Positions 1 to 11,183 of a stretch of 64,000 bases of DNA are shown one piece after another. A program made the translations under genes and the position numbers. Source of the stretch: Diprion similis (taxonomy: Eukaryota; Arthropoda; Insecta; Hymenoptera; Diprionidae); assembly GCF_021155765.1 (NCBI RefSeq), contig NC_060114.1, positions 19,884,501-19,948,500 of the forward strand, given 5' to 3'. The notes beneath the pieces are model-generated. The model ran no database searches, had not been told where the DNA came from, and saw only the letters and a list, made by a program, of their open reading frames with translations. Position 1 is the first letter of the stretch, and every line of letters starts with the position of its first letter.

Positions 1-3000
1 CAATATCTCGGGCAAGGATAACGACGTCATAATCAATCTGCGTTTTGGTCTCCACTGAATCGTGCCCGCTTAATGATTCCAATTTCTAATATAGATCACC
101 CTAACGTAAAGTCAAGAAATATTATCGCAGCTCATACCGTTATCTCATTCTGATTATGCGTGAAACGTTGTAGTAAAAACAGGAAGACATGTGCGGAGAA
201 GGGAGTCACGGGCTCTTTTGACGCGTCAGCTAAATGCTTTGCCACATGTAAATCATTCTAGAAGCCACGCTGTTACTGGAAATAATTATTCGTGAAGAAT
301 TTCTTTCCTCCATTATTCCATTTTCGTTTGATCCTTAGATGAACGGGGTAAAAAGTTTCACTAGGTGAGAAAGTAAAAATTTTTAGTTGGATTTTGGAAC
401 GTTTAGAGGTTGACAATTTTTTGTGCGGTTATGAAAATTGTGGCGAGAATATCGGAGTAACAAAATGACGGCTATAATCTCGAAGTGAATAGACGGAGGA
501 CCTAATTTCGTCCAAGAAATTGGCTTATGCAACCCTCACCACTTGTTCAGTGCTAAGGAAATCGAACGCTAATCAATACAAAGTCTTCGATATAACCTTC
601 AAGACGGCGGAACTTATTCCAGGTAAAAGAATTCAACGCGAATCCCCGTAAATCTTGTCTTTCTTCGAGGTCGAAAGATTTTTTTTCACTCTTCCTTTGT
701 TTTTAATCGATTTAGGTTGTCTTGAATTTGATGTCACTAAATTGGGTTCCAGAATAAATAACTAAACGAAGCTGTGAACTCGAATATTCAACAAATTCAA
801 TACGAATCAATGCAAATATTGTGATCTTTTTTTTCTCGATACTTACCCAAGTCTTATTTTCTACAATTTTTTAAATGAAATATGAATATTGTACCCTGTA
901 AAACCGCATATTCGTTATGCATTATCTTCGAGACGTCCAAACTTTGAGTTTGGTGTAAGTAGACCGTCAACTCGAGTAGCTTGAAGATTGTGCCAAACAT
1001 TGCTGCAGCATAGGGAGCGTGAGGATGAAGGAAAGAGAGAAAGAAAAAGGAAAAATATGAGGCCTGTGGTCGGATGTTGCTCAATGATATAATTTATCAA
1101 TCAGACCATATTCAGACTAGGAGAGAATACCATGCTAGCGTTGATAATCAATGAGTGTAGACGGTAGTGGGAGTGGGAACAGCAGAATTAATAGAGAACC
1201 TTGCAATCTCCAAGCCGAGCTCCAAGCTTCTGCACTGCACCACGAATCAAACCACTGCAACGTCCAATTAAAATAGACGTCTTGAAAATTCGAGCAGAAT
1301 CCTGACATAAAATTAACATGAAATATGCCTGATATAGACGAACAAATCACCGATAAGATAATGCTAAGAATGAAGCAAATTCCTACAAAAAACTATTTTC
1401 AATAATATTGCGGCTTTTTTGATGACACGTTAATTTTCATCCATTCTCCACAAGCTTCGTTACATCATTAATCTGTTTTATTTGTCAATACTGTTCTGCA
1501 CAACCACTTCACGCCACACCACTGCACCAAGTCGATTGTGAATGCTGCTTTGTAACTTGAGTGTAAAAAATTCTTGACTTCACCGTGAAATCTGGGTGTA
1601 ATCAAAGTGAAATCTCATTGTCAGTGTAAGTTCAGTGTAATTTCAGTGAGATGGAATCTGCCAAGGTGAGGAAATGATTGCATAATTACACTGCGTGGCA
1701 AGATGGTAGTATGAACAAGAAAAAAAAAAAAACAACAACAACAGGCAACAGACGATACTTGACATACTATTCTAGGCACAGAGATTTGAAGGGCTAGAAT
1801 TAATTCAGTTAGCCCAGCGTAGCGATTATCATTAATATAATTGCAGCGCGCTGTAAGTTGAAATTTAGTGAGAATTTTTGAATTCCGGCAAGAAATTTGA
1901 TAATTAGTCAAATCCGTTTTGTTTACGCGCATTGGAATATACGTTTTCCCAAGTAAGCCATGCTTTCAAGGAGGTATAAATCCAGGTGAGTACATATATA
2001 TACATACACTCACCTGTGGTATGTATATATGCATTAGGAAACGAGTTGACCATACCCAGGTATGTTTTTCAGCACCGTGGGTATAGTACGAGAGTATTGA
2101 AAATATAGGTACGGTATATAAGGTATATAGAAGCAATTAGTGACGACGGAAAAAATTTTAATGGGTATAACAAAATCGGAGTGGAAAGATTTCGAGCGTT
2201 GGTTTTCGTTTATTTATTTATTTTTGTTAATTTCATTTTAATTACGACGGAAATTATTCTTCCTATGGTAGAAACGGATCGAACAGATCTCTTAAGGTGA
2301 ATGGTGACTTGGATCCATTTCTTCATTTGTAGTCTGACTGCAATGTTAAGGTGACAGAAACTTTACAAGCACTTATAACCGCGGGTATTCGCGTTGCGAC
2401 GTATTTTATTACGCGCTTAAAAGTTAGGCTTGGATAGACACGTTGTACGGGTATCGTGTGGATATAAACTTGAGTATGATAATAACGATACGGCTGTGCA
2501 ACGTCATGGCGAATGCAAGAGAGAGATAAGGTGACACCTACCGCGGATTATTTCAAGGATACTGTCGTAGTAGGTAGCTGTTCTTAGAATTCGCAATCAA
2601 CAAATTTTTGGGAAATTTGTTTCTCTCGACTATCTGCAGAATTCACCCTGCAGCAGTCCAGGGGGTGTACAGGCTGATTAAAAAGTAAATTGGGTGCAGA
2701 ACGGAAGCAAGGAACTGGTGGAATTTCAAGGTGTATATTCGACTTGACTCAACACTGAAAGCTGTTAAAATGCTAATTTTGCATTTTCAGAGTCCGGTAG
2801 TGAGTGACTAAAAATCTCACCTGTTCCAATTATGAATAATATACATATAATATATTATGAATGTGTGTAGAATACCTCCGGGTCATTAAAATTCTTCAAA
2901 TTATTATACGATACATGAAAATGAGAAGAAATAAAGCAAAACAGAAGAAATTCTGTGCTCAATTTAAAAAAGTGTTGATAATTGATCGTGATTTTTTATT

Positions 3001-4250
3001 TCTTCAATTCTTCACTTTTCAAATTCACGAAATTTTTTTTTAATATAGCTTTTCATAATCTTGATAGATACTTACCGTATGAATTGAATGATTTTTCGGC
3101 GGTGTTTTGCCAAATTTTTTTCGCGGACTGTACAAGTTGAGGCCACAACCTCGTCACGGGATTCTCAGCGACGGGTTTAGGTAACAAAAGAACAATTGAT
3201 TCTATGCGCAAAAAGAAAAACATGTAATTCTTCTATGCGTATAAGAAAAGCAGAGAAACACAAAACAACCAAGTCACACTTCCTCTTCGTTAAAAAAGTT
3301 AATTGCCGTGTTACAAGGAAACGAATTACTCTAATCCTGTAATGTTTTGCCAACGTAAGAAAGAACAAGAAATATTAGTATTACAAAAAAAAGATCCATC
3401 TCTTTCAACTCGTTTTAAAATCATTAATAATCGATTGGTTTCACGCTAACGATAATACGACACATTCCGTTCGAAAGACTATTTTCTATACTAGTCGCCA
3501 GCGAAACGGATATTTTTTTTAGTATACGCCAACTCGATATTGCCATTTTGTGATCATTATTAATATCGGTGCAATTTTGCAAACTTAGAACCTCAACGAT
3601 GAAGAAATGTTTAAAAAGAAAAGAAAGTTTCACGATAAATTCGTGAAAAATAGTCTTTGGAATAACGCGAATATTCGTGCTAGATTTAAAAAATTTTAAA
3701 CTGATTTAAAACGAGGCATCAATAGTAACAACAGCAACAATGATAATAATAATAACATTTATTATGAAAGTCCGACGAGTCCTTTTCACCCACCACCATG
3801 AACGCGTCTCACAATGAACGTGTACCGATATATACAAGCTTGTGTTTACAATTCTAGTCCACCTAGATTGTAACGAACTTGGCGTTACGAAATAAAATAT
3901 GGGTTCGTTAAGCACAAAGAAATGATTCGACAGAAACAAATAATTTAATTAAGCAGTGAAAAATGGTTTTTCTTAGCGATACGTGTTTCTTGACAGAAGG
4001 CGGATACTAGATGAGAAGAAGAGCGGGAGGGGGGGGGGGGGGGAGCAAAACGGGTGATTTAATTTTAGGTTACAATATTTTCTTTTTGTCCACATATCTT
4101 TGTATCAGGTTACAGAAATCGACCAATTTGAATACATGACTCATACCTCTGAACATAATGAATAAAAAGTATAATCGATTGCTTGGTAACGAGGCCCGTT
4201 AATTGCTTCATTCGAACACGCATAAATCCATAATCCGAACACGTAGAACC
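1..4250. other. AT-rich region with no supported gene
   Basis: I see no exon-like coding stretch here. The open frames are short, most begin at TTG rather than ATG, and none resembles a known protein. The stretch contains short AT and T runs, a pair of opposed TATA-rich arms near 1990-2030, and a run of 15 G at 4029-4043. It could be intergenic, or an intron of a gene lying to the left; the sequence does not decide this. Confidence 0.5.
4029..4043 (+). repeat. poly-G tract (15 G)
   Basis: An uninterrupted run of 15 G inside a purine-rich stretch. In AT-rich insect DNA such runs are uncommon, and they are prone to slippage and sequencing error, so the exact length is uncertain. Confidence 0.9.
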
Positions 4251-4259
4251 CGATGTATA

Positions 4260-4760
4260 GCAATAGCGGAGTTTCTCCTCGCCGGGGAGATCAATACCCG
4301 CTGTGAGGGGTGGTGGTAGGGGGGCGAAAATGCGGAGGATGGAACACATGGTGTCTGCTGGAACGGAGGGTGGGAGGATCGATCGAAACTGCGCAGCCAG
4401 CCTGCAGCAGGTTGGCCAAAGGTTCGCGTGTTCGCCAGAATCTCGTGGCCGATGTTCCGTCGGCATTGCGTTCCGTCGACGCTTTCTCCTCCTGAATCCT
4501 GATTTAAGTACTTGCATCGTTTCCCGCCGCCACGACACCGTCGCCGCAGTCTCCAACCGCCACATTTCAGAACCCCGTTTCAGCCGTCCGCTCGCCTCAA
4601 GCCGGTAAAACGACTGCCAGGACTGGCAGGAGCCTGAAGTGTGCAGTCAGTACTGCCACAGCTGGCCGATAGCGTCGCGTCGCGGCGTCGCAGGCTTTCG
4701 GTGTTGGCTTCGCTGCTGCTGGCACAACTGCATCGTGAAATATTTCTAGACGCAGCGTCG
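4260..4760. promoter_or_regulatory. GC/CpG-rich block upstream of GlcAT-I
   Basis: This block of about 500 bp is clearly richer in G, C and CpG than its surroundings, with many CGCC, GCCG and CGTCG words. It lies about 1 kb upstream of the GlcAT-I start codon on the same strand. Open frames on both strands cross it, but they resemble no protein and probably reflect the low density of stop codons in GC-rich DNA. I infer a promoter or first non-coding exon of GlcAT-I. A promoter for an unseen gene on the other strand is equally possible. Confidence 0.3.
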
Positions 4761-5312
4761 CGTGAGGCTTGAGCAATTTCACTTATTTACTTTCTTTCAG
4801 TTTTTTTTCAATTAGTAAAACGGTGAAAATGAACGTTCGAATTTGAGCTTCTTTTAAATTATCCGTTGACCAGTTACACGAGCGTCGAACCAAAAAATAT
4901 TCATCAAAATAACAAACGATTACCGTTATATACTCGAGAAATTATAACGAACTATTCAAAAAAATTTCTAATATAAAGACACAACGAAAGGGGAAAGGCT
5001 CTTCCGATCATTTTTTGGCTCAAGGGCAGCTGCATTACCGCTTCCTATTCTATTATTTCATACGGACTGATGTACCGTGCAAAGTTATTCAATTAGCTTT
5101 GATCCGGTGCATTGCGGTAAAGAGTCGTGCAGTCGATGGTCCGAAGTTATATGTTCCTCCACCGGTATGGGAACGAGTGTTTTTTAATTTATTCAATTTT
5201 CTCACTCATGCGATACATCGAATACTATTCCTTGTACGAACAGTATTTTTACTGAGCTGTGCGGTATAAGTATTATCAGTTTCATTTCGGTTTTTGGTGA
5301 TTGTGCCTGCAG

Positions 5313-5387
5313 GCAATCATGCTGCACGATATCAACGACGGACTGAAGCGGTGACCTTCAAGGGAAACCATCAAATCTTATAACAAA
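5313..5387 (+). other. candidate 5' UTR exon of GlcAT-I
   Basis: The stretch is bounded on the left by a pyrimidine-rich acceptor ending TGCCTGCAG and on the right by a donor reading AAA/GTAAGC. It contains an 11-codon upstream open frame (ATG at 5319, closed by TGA) and no continuing coding frame. Its place just before the first coding exon suggests a non-coding leader exon. A second acceptor at 5655 or 5760 would join it to the coding exon. This rests on splice-site appearance only. Confidence 0.3.
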
Positions 5388-5771
5388 GTAAGCTCAATCG
5401 GTAATTGATACACGTGAATCATTCAAATTTCCTGCAAAATGTCACCAGCTTGAATATCTTTTGTTTCTTTCCGTGTACTTTGGTCTCGAATTATATCTTC
5501 ACGTGACTCATCCCTTAACTAAAATTATCACGAGACAATAGCTGCAGTAACCGTATTTACTGCTAGACATCAACGATGTGTCACAGAAGCAAACTTCGTT
5601 TACGTTTCCGGAATTATAGTTACGTACGATCAATTGCGTCATGCGTCTATTTCAGATGCTGACGACCTTGGAATACGTCATCGTAGAAAGTAGCGACTCT
5701 TATTGGACTGGAACCTGATCGTTCACGTCCTTGAAATCGCCTTGAACATCGTTTTTTCAGGTTCACGCACG

Positions 5772-8700
5772 ATGAAACCGGCTCTGAAGATGGGCATGAT
5801 TGCCCTCGTCGGTATCTGCGTCGTGTTTTACCAGTACCACCTGTCCTTCGGGATTCGAGTTGAGCAAATACCCACATTGAAATTTGATTTGAATGCCGGG
5901 CAACCCCCGGATGGTCCTGATGGAATCGCGCTGAACAGCGACACCTACGGCTGTAGCATCGCGAACCAGAAGCTCACCGAAGAAACGGCAAGTGAATTTT
6001 AGCGAGATACATACCCTGGTGAAAAAAAGGGATCAAGATCTTCTAGGGATATTTTTAGAGGGACCAGTCGCTTTTTCACCACCGTTTTTTCCTACTTCCA
6101 TCGTTAAAATTTATGAAATTTTGTAAAGATTATGTCAGAGAGTCGATGAATGTTTTTTACGTGAGGTTTTTCCTAACACTCGCTGATAATTCAGACAACA
6201 TGAGTTCAACAATATAAGACAGATTCTATGAATCCGATTCAATCATTCTCAAATTATTAGAAATTTTTTTTGAGGCAGGTAATGTATTAACTTTGTCTTC
6301 AGTGAGGTTTATTTGCCAAAGAAATGTAACATCTAGTTTCTTTCAATTATTATTACATAGATAATGTTCATCTTATGAAAAATCATTTGTCGAACATCAA
6401 TCTAAATTATATTTGTCTCATAGGTTCGTTAAAAACCTATTTCTTCGTTTTTGAGTTGTATAAGATTTTTTCAAGTTTTGTCAAAACTCGCAGTTTTCTA
6501 CAACTATCTGCGTGAAACTGCAGGTTTCTGTAATGAATTGTAGATTATCATACACTAATTTGAACAATCCTCCAAGAATTGACAGAATTTTATTTTCATA
6601 TTTACGGCCATTAGTTTTTTTTTTTTTTTTACTTTTGTCGTAGAACTCTCGACTATCATAATTTAGTTCTTATTGTTAGTAAGTTCGTATAATTCTTCTA
6701 AGAAAATTCACGAAGTATGGCTTTTTCTTTTTCGAGGATAATTGATGTAGTATTTTGTTTTAAGTAGTTGAATAGATAAGTAAAGTCTTTAGTAAAATTT
6801 CATAGATTTCTACGAAAAGATTTACGAAAAAGAACGATTTTCTATTTTTCCTTCAGTTGTCTTGATATAATTACATGATTACATCGTAGGAAATATTTTC
6901 ACCAGGTTGAATAAATATTTGCACATTCATTTATTCATTATTTCGTTATTTGCGGCATCATAATTTTCGGATTGACGAGGTTCAAGTTATCGTAACGAAA
7001 CATTGGGTAAAAAATCACTATTTTCTTAACTTGACAATGATTTTAAATGAACAAATATTCCAAAATATGAGTGTGTTTTGTTTAATTACGACCTACCGAA
7101 TTTCAAACAATTCTAAAATTGCAAAATAACGGTTTTTCCTCAGCATAAATCGTTACGATAACGTTACTAACTTCAGTATGATCCGGATTGCAGATTCGAT
7201 ACGCGGTGGACGCGGTCAGAATGTCGAACGGCTTCGGGCCCGACATCGGAGTGCAGTTGACGGAGGAAATTCTGAATCACCTGAACAAATTGACGATCGG
7301 TACTCGCGGAAAGGACAGGCCGCTGTCCCAAATCTCTGCCGCAGATAAATTCGCCGACGAAAACCCCCTCTACATAATCACCCCGACTTACCGCCGTCCG
7401 GAACAAATCCCGGAACTCACGAGAATGGCCCACACTTTGATGCTCGTGAAGAACATCCATTGGCTCGTCATCGAAGACGCCCATACCGCCACTCAACAAG
7501 TCACTGACCTCCTCCAACGGACGGGACTTAAGTACGAACATCTCGTTGGTGAGTTACTATTCTGATTGTGAGTCACGGTTCTGGCATTTTCTTTGTTAAC
7601 GGTTTTAACCGAGGTCACGATATCAGGTTCAGACCCGAATCAAGTTATCGATGCTACATTTGGTTCAAAACAAGGGGACAACCACTCCTCAAGTCAGGGT
7701 TACAGCGTAAAAAAGTCCCGTGAAATCGCGCAAAATAACTTGGTCACTCGAAGTCATGTGGAGTTACTTAAAGTTATTTGGAATCACTTGAAGTCACTCG
7801 CTAGACGAGTTTAACGTCGGTTGAAGTCATGGAGGCATGAAGTTCGGACGCCAGGTGTCCATGCCCAACTTCAGGAGTGTTCAGAGGTTACCCATTCGGC
7901 AAAAAATTTCTTTTGTGATAATCAAGGTGTTGGTTGAACCTTTGACGAATGACGGTGATCGAATCGACAGCGTCCGCTGTGACTCCGGATATTAACCCCC
8001 ATTTTCCTGTCTGTCCAGCCCCGATGCCGGAGCAGTACAAAAAGAAGAACGGTGCAAAACCTCGAGGAGTTTCGAACAGGAATCGAGGTCTTCAATGGAT
8101 TAGAGCAAATGCGACGAACGGGGTTTTTTATTTTGCTGACGATGACAATACCTACGACATTAAGCTCTTCGACGAGGTTGGTATCATATAATGTCGAAAA
8201 GATAAGATTTCTGTAGAGTATAAAAAAAAACATAAAAAAACACTTCATTCAACTTGTGCCATTTATCCGTCACCGTAACGCGAACCATTGAAAACTTGGA
8301 GCAACGGTTACTATACTGAAATTATACATCGAATATAATCGATTCCAATACAGGACTCGCATGCAGTTGCGGTGTTGATTGTGCCGTTCGATATCGCAGT
8401 TGCTATGGAGTAATAGCGAGGGTCTTCCAAGCCGTGAATCATTCATGACAAATAGTATTCCACGTCAAGTGACGATGAGTAACACTTGCTTTCGTGAACC
8501 GTAGAGTTCGGTGCAATTGACAGATAATGACAAGCTTATTTGTTGTTCGATATCTTAATGGATTGCTGGTCAAATATGTATCATTTGGCACGACGAGTCA
8601 TAGCATTTCTCTGATTTCAGATCCGCACAACTCGAAAAGTCTCGATGTGGCCAGTCGGCCTTTGCACAAAGTTCGGTCTAAGTACGCCGATAGTCAAGAA

Positions 8701-9019
8701 CGGAAAGTTCATCGGTTTTTACGACGGATGGATGGCTGGACGGAAATTCCCCGTTGATATGGCGGGTTTTGCAGTTAGCGTAAAGTTTTTGTTGGCGCGA
8801 CCGAAAGCCAGCATGCCGTTCAGGCCCGGCTACGAGGAGGACGGGTTCCTGAAAAGCCTGGCGCCGTTCAACCCCAGCGAAATAGAGCTTCTGGCTGAGA
8901 ACTGCAGCCAGGTTCTCGCCTGGCACACGCAAACCAAGAAGAACGAGCCGAGCGCGGCCCTCGACAAGGAGAAATACGCTTCAACGAATTTGATCAAACT
9001 GAAGCAACAAATAGTATGA
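5772..9019 (+). CDS. GlcAT-I: galactosylgalactosylxylosylprotein 3-beta-glucuronosyltransferase I (GlcAT-I, B3GAT3 type)
   Basis: Golgi type II membrane enzyme that transfers glucuronate from UDP-GlcA to the Gal-Gal-Xyl linker on proteoglycan cores, completing the primer for heparan and chondroitin sulfate. I join exons 5772-5987, 7194-7548, 8019-8176 and 8621-9019 (phases 0, 1, 0), giving 375 residues. Residues 5-24 form the membrane anchor. PTYRRPEQ is at 136-143, and the metal-binding DDDN is at 231-234 (the DXD of GT43). [10 protein letters not shown] is at 286-295. Glu316 aligns with the catalytic Glu281 of human B3GAT3, and a conserved NCS sequon is at 337. WHTQTKK at 344-350 has Gln where the human enzyme has Arg310. 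The first intron seems to use a GC donor. The C-terminal half reads as GlcAT-I rather than the GlcAT-P/S group. An acceptor at 5760 precedes the chosen ATG. The family call is secure; intron 1 is slightly less so. Confidence 0.93.
5988..7193 (+). other. GlcAT-I intron 1 (probable GC-AG intron)
   Basis: The coding frame of exon 1 runs to ACG and then reads GCAAGT, which fits the known consensus of GC donors. The acceptor at 7191-7193 is preceded by GGATTG. Splitting here leaves both exons in phase 0. Reading on would end in a TAG at 5999-6001. I see no GT donor nearby that keeps the frame. The interior is AT-rich with no exon-like segment. Confidence 0.65.
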
Positions 9020-9346
9020 TTAAATGTGAGGGGCGTTATAGCGATAATCGATATCGGTCTCAACTAGACGGCGTCTCTCGATGACTTTTACACAGACACG
9101 TCGTAAACCTAGTGCCTAAGCTGTATCTTCCTTACTCGAGATATGACGTACCTACACTATAGATACCTAAAAACGAGCAGTGCTATTATTGTTATTATTG
9201 CTAAACGTTATAACGGCTGCTACTGAAATCAGGGTCGACTTTACAATTTGTTTTTAGCGAGTCACGCCAACTTGGAATCAGTACTGAATACGTTACTGTT
9301 TACATATTATTGGGTCAAAATGATCGCAATACATTATATGTATACA

Positions 9347-9354
<8 letters not shown>

Positions 9355-9385
<31 letters not shown>
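9355..9385 (+). repeat. (AT)n microsatellite
   Basis: An uninterrupted AT dinucleotide run of about 15 units, about 340 bp past the GlcAT-I stop codon and probably in its 3' UTR or just beyond. Confidence 0.9.
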
Positions 9386-9386
<1 letters not shown>

Positions 9387-9664
9387 TGTGGGATTTAATC
9401 TCGGTGTCAGCGTATTCGATTGACGATTATATGCCAGTCGGTTTTTGGCAAATTTCGGCTTGCTCGACTTTTCGTTTTCCTTGAAACTGACTTGTTTTAA
9501 ATGTTGATTAAATTGATTATAGCATTTCAAAAGTGATTGCCTGAGGTAAAGATGTATCAGGAACACTTAGACTTTGCCATATGGGTATTACATTCTATTA
9601 CTATATTTTTATACATCTATTACTAAATTAAACTTGAAAGCAATACGTTGAAACAATCAGCACC

Positions 9665-9670
9665 AATAAA
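9665..9670 (+). terminator. candidate polyadenylation signal of GlcAT-I
   Basis: A canonical AATAAA hexamer about 650 bp after the stop codon, on the coding strand. Several other A-rich hexamers follow further on, so the site actually used is unknown. Confidence 0.3.
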
Positions 9671-11047
9671 AGAAAAGATCGGTGTAATTGATTTTAGCAA
9701 ACAATGGCGATAATCTTCACAAGACGTGATATTTCTACCAAGCTTTAACAAATCGTGATTCGGTTGTACGATTTTTAGAGATAAAAAAATTTAATCGGGA
9801 GGAGATGCGAACTCACAATGCGTTATTCGGTGCGGTACGTGTGTTTCATTTTTGTTTCCTAACCTAATGCCGCGCTTTGTATTTTGTAAACGTATATCTC
9901 ACGGTCAGCTAGTCAACATTCGATTCTACGTACTTGTTTATGATTTCATTCCGTCGTAACGTCGATCCTGCTTAGCGCATATCACACACCGTTTCGTTGG
10001 TTATTGTGAGATTGACAAGATTGGAAGTGAGCGGATAGATAGGTAGACAGATGATAGATGGAAGAAAAGATAGATAGACGTAAGGGCAATGGTATATCTT
10101 TTTTTCTTAACGGTGATAAAGAGACCGGGACAAAAGGCTAAACGGGCGGATAATTATAAACAGTAACAATAATTCGAGGAAATGAGATGCGATCTCATAG
10201 CCTGTAATTTACGAATGAACGCTACGCGCGTGGATTTTATTCGACATATCTGTATACTATTTACTGTCTGAGAAATGAAATTCGATAAAATAGAATTTTA
10301 CGTGGTATTAAAATATTGGTAATATTGAAAACTGAAAACAACACGAGAGAAAAAAGTAAACGACAAAAAAATGAAAGACAGGTTGACAAATTTTTTAGTA
10401 TTATATTTAGGTAGCTGCGCGACGTCAGCGTCGAAAACTCTGAAATTTATGAATTTCAATAAAATAAATTTTCAGAACACGTTCAGATAATCCCGGGTTA
10501 ATGGCTAATGGGGAAGATAATACGCGTTGCAAACGATAAGCAAAGGAGCGCGATGATCAAATTGGTGATTAAGGGACGTTATAATCAACCCTATTGCATA
10601 TAAGTTATGGATACCGCAATTACCTGTACGCAATGCTTCAGATCGAACCACCATTTCGATTATCATAACGAATGCATAGTCGAAAATAAATAAATGAGTG
10701 AATAAATAAATAAATGAAAATTTAAGGCCTGAGAAAAAATAATTTAACAGCTGCAGCGAATGGCTTAACAATGAATATAACATATTGACGATGGAGTTAG
10801 ACGAATTCCGAAGTAATATTAAAGGAGCGAGGCGTGTATTATATTTGTACATTACATGATAAATCCTAACCTAATATAGGTAAACCCTACGAAATTGTAG
10901 TGAGATTGTTACTTACTATGTAAAAATGTAAAAACGAACGAAATGAGAGAGCAAAAAGTTGATGTGAAGAAGGAAATGAAAAGTGAAAGAAATAATGTAA
11001 TAGCAATCAAATAAATATAATTAACAAATTTCGATTTTTTTCTGTTA

Positions 11048-11053
11048 TTTATT
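11048..11053 (-). terminator. candidate polyadenylation signal of ALG10
   Basis: The forward strand reads TTTATT, which is AATAAA on the ALG10 strand, about 130 bp past its stop codon. Position and orientation fit a short 3' UTR. Confidence 0.4.
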
Positions 11054-11183
11054 CCATTCCACAAACCATTAATCAATACAGATACGTACATTATGCTTAC
11101 ATTCACTCGTTTTTGAGAACTTTTTCCCCCCGTTCTAACAAAAAAGGACTGGTTTCCTTTCCAGTTAAACAAGGTGATCGCAA

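Larger units (their letters stand above)
9020..11183. other. convergent intergenic region with 3' UTRs of GlcAT-I and ALG10
   Basis: GlcAT-I ends on the left and ALG10 on the other strand ends on the right, so this 2.2 kb is tail-to-tail spacer. An AT dinucleotide run spans 9355-9385. Open frames across it are short and unremarkable. Confidence 0.6.

Noticed and set aside
7173..7541. 122-codon frame antisense to GlcAT-I exon 2
   Set aside because: The opposite strand encodes conserved glycosyltransferase sequence; the antisense frame is a by-product.
5772..9019. GlcAT-P or GlcAT-S (B3GAT1/2 type) as the identity
   Set aside because: The short stem and the [18 protein letters not shown] and [13 protein letters not shown] segments read as GlcAT-I; the long stem of the P/S enzymes is absent.
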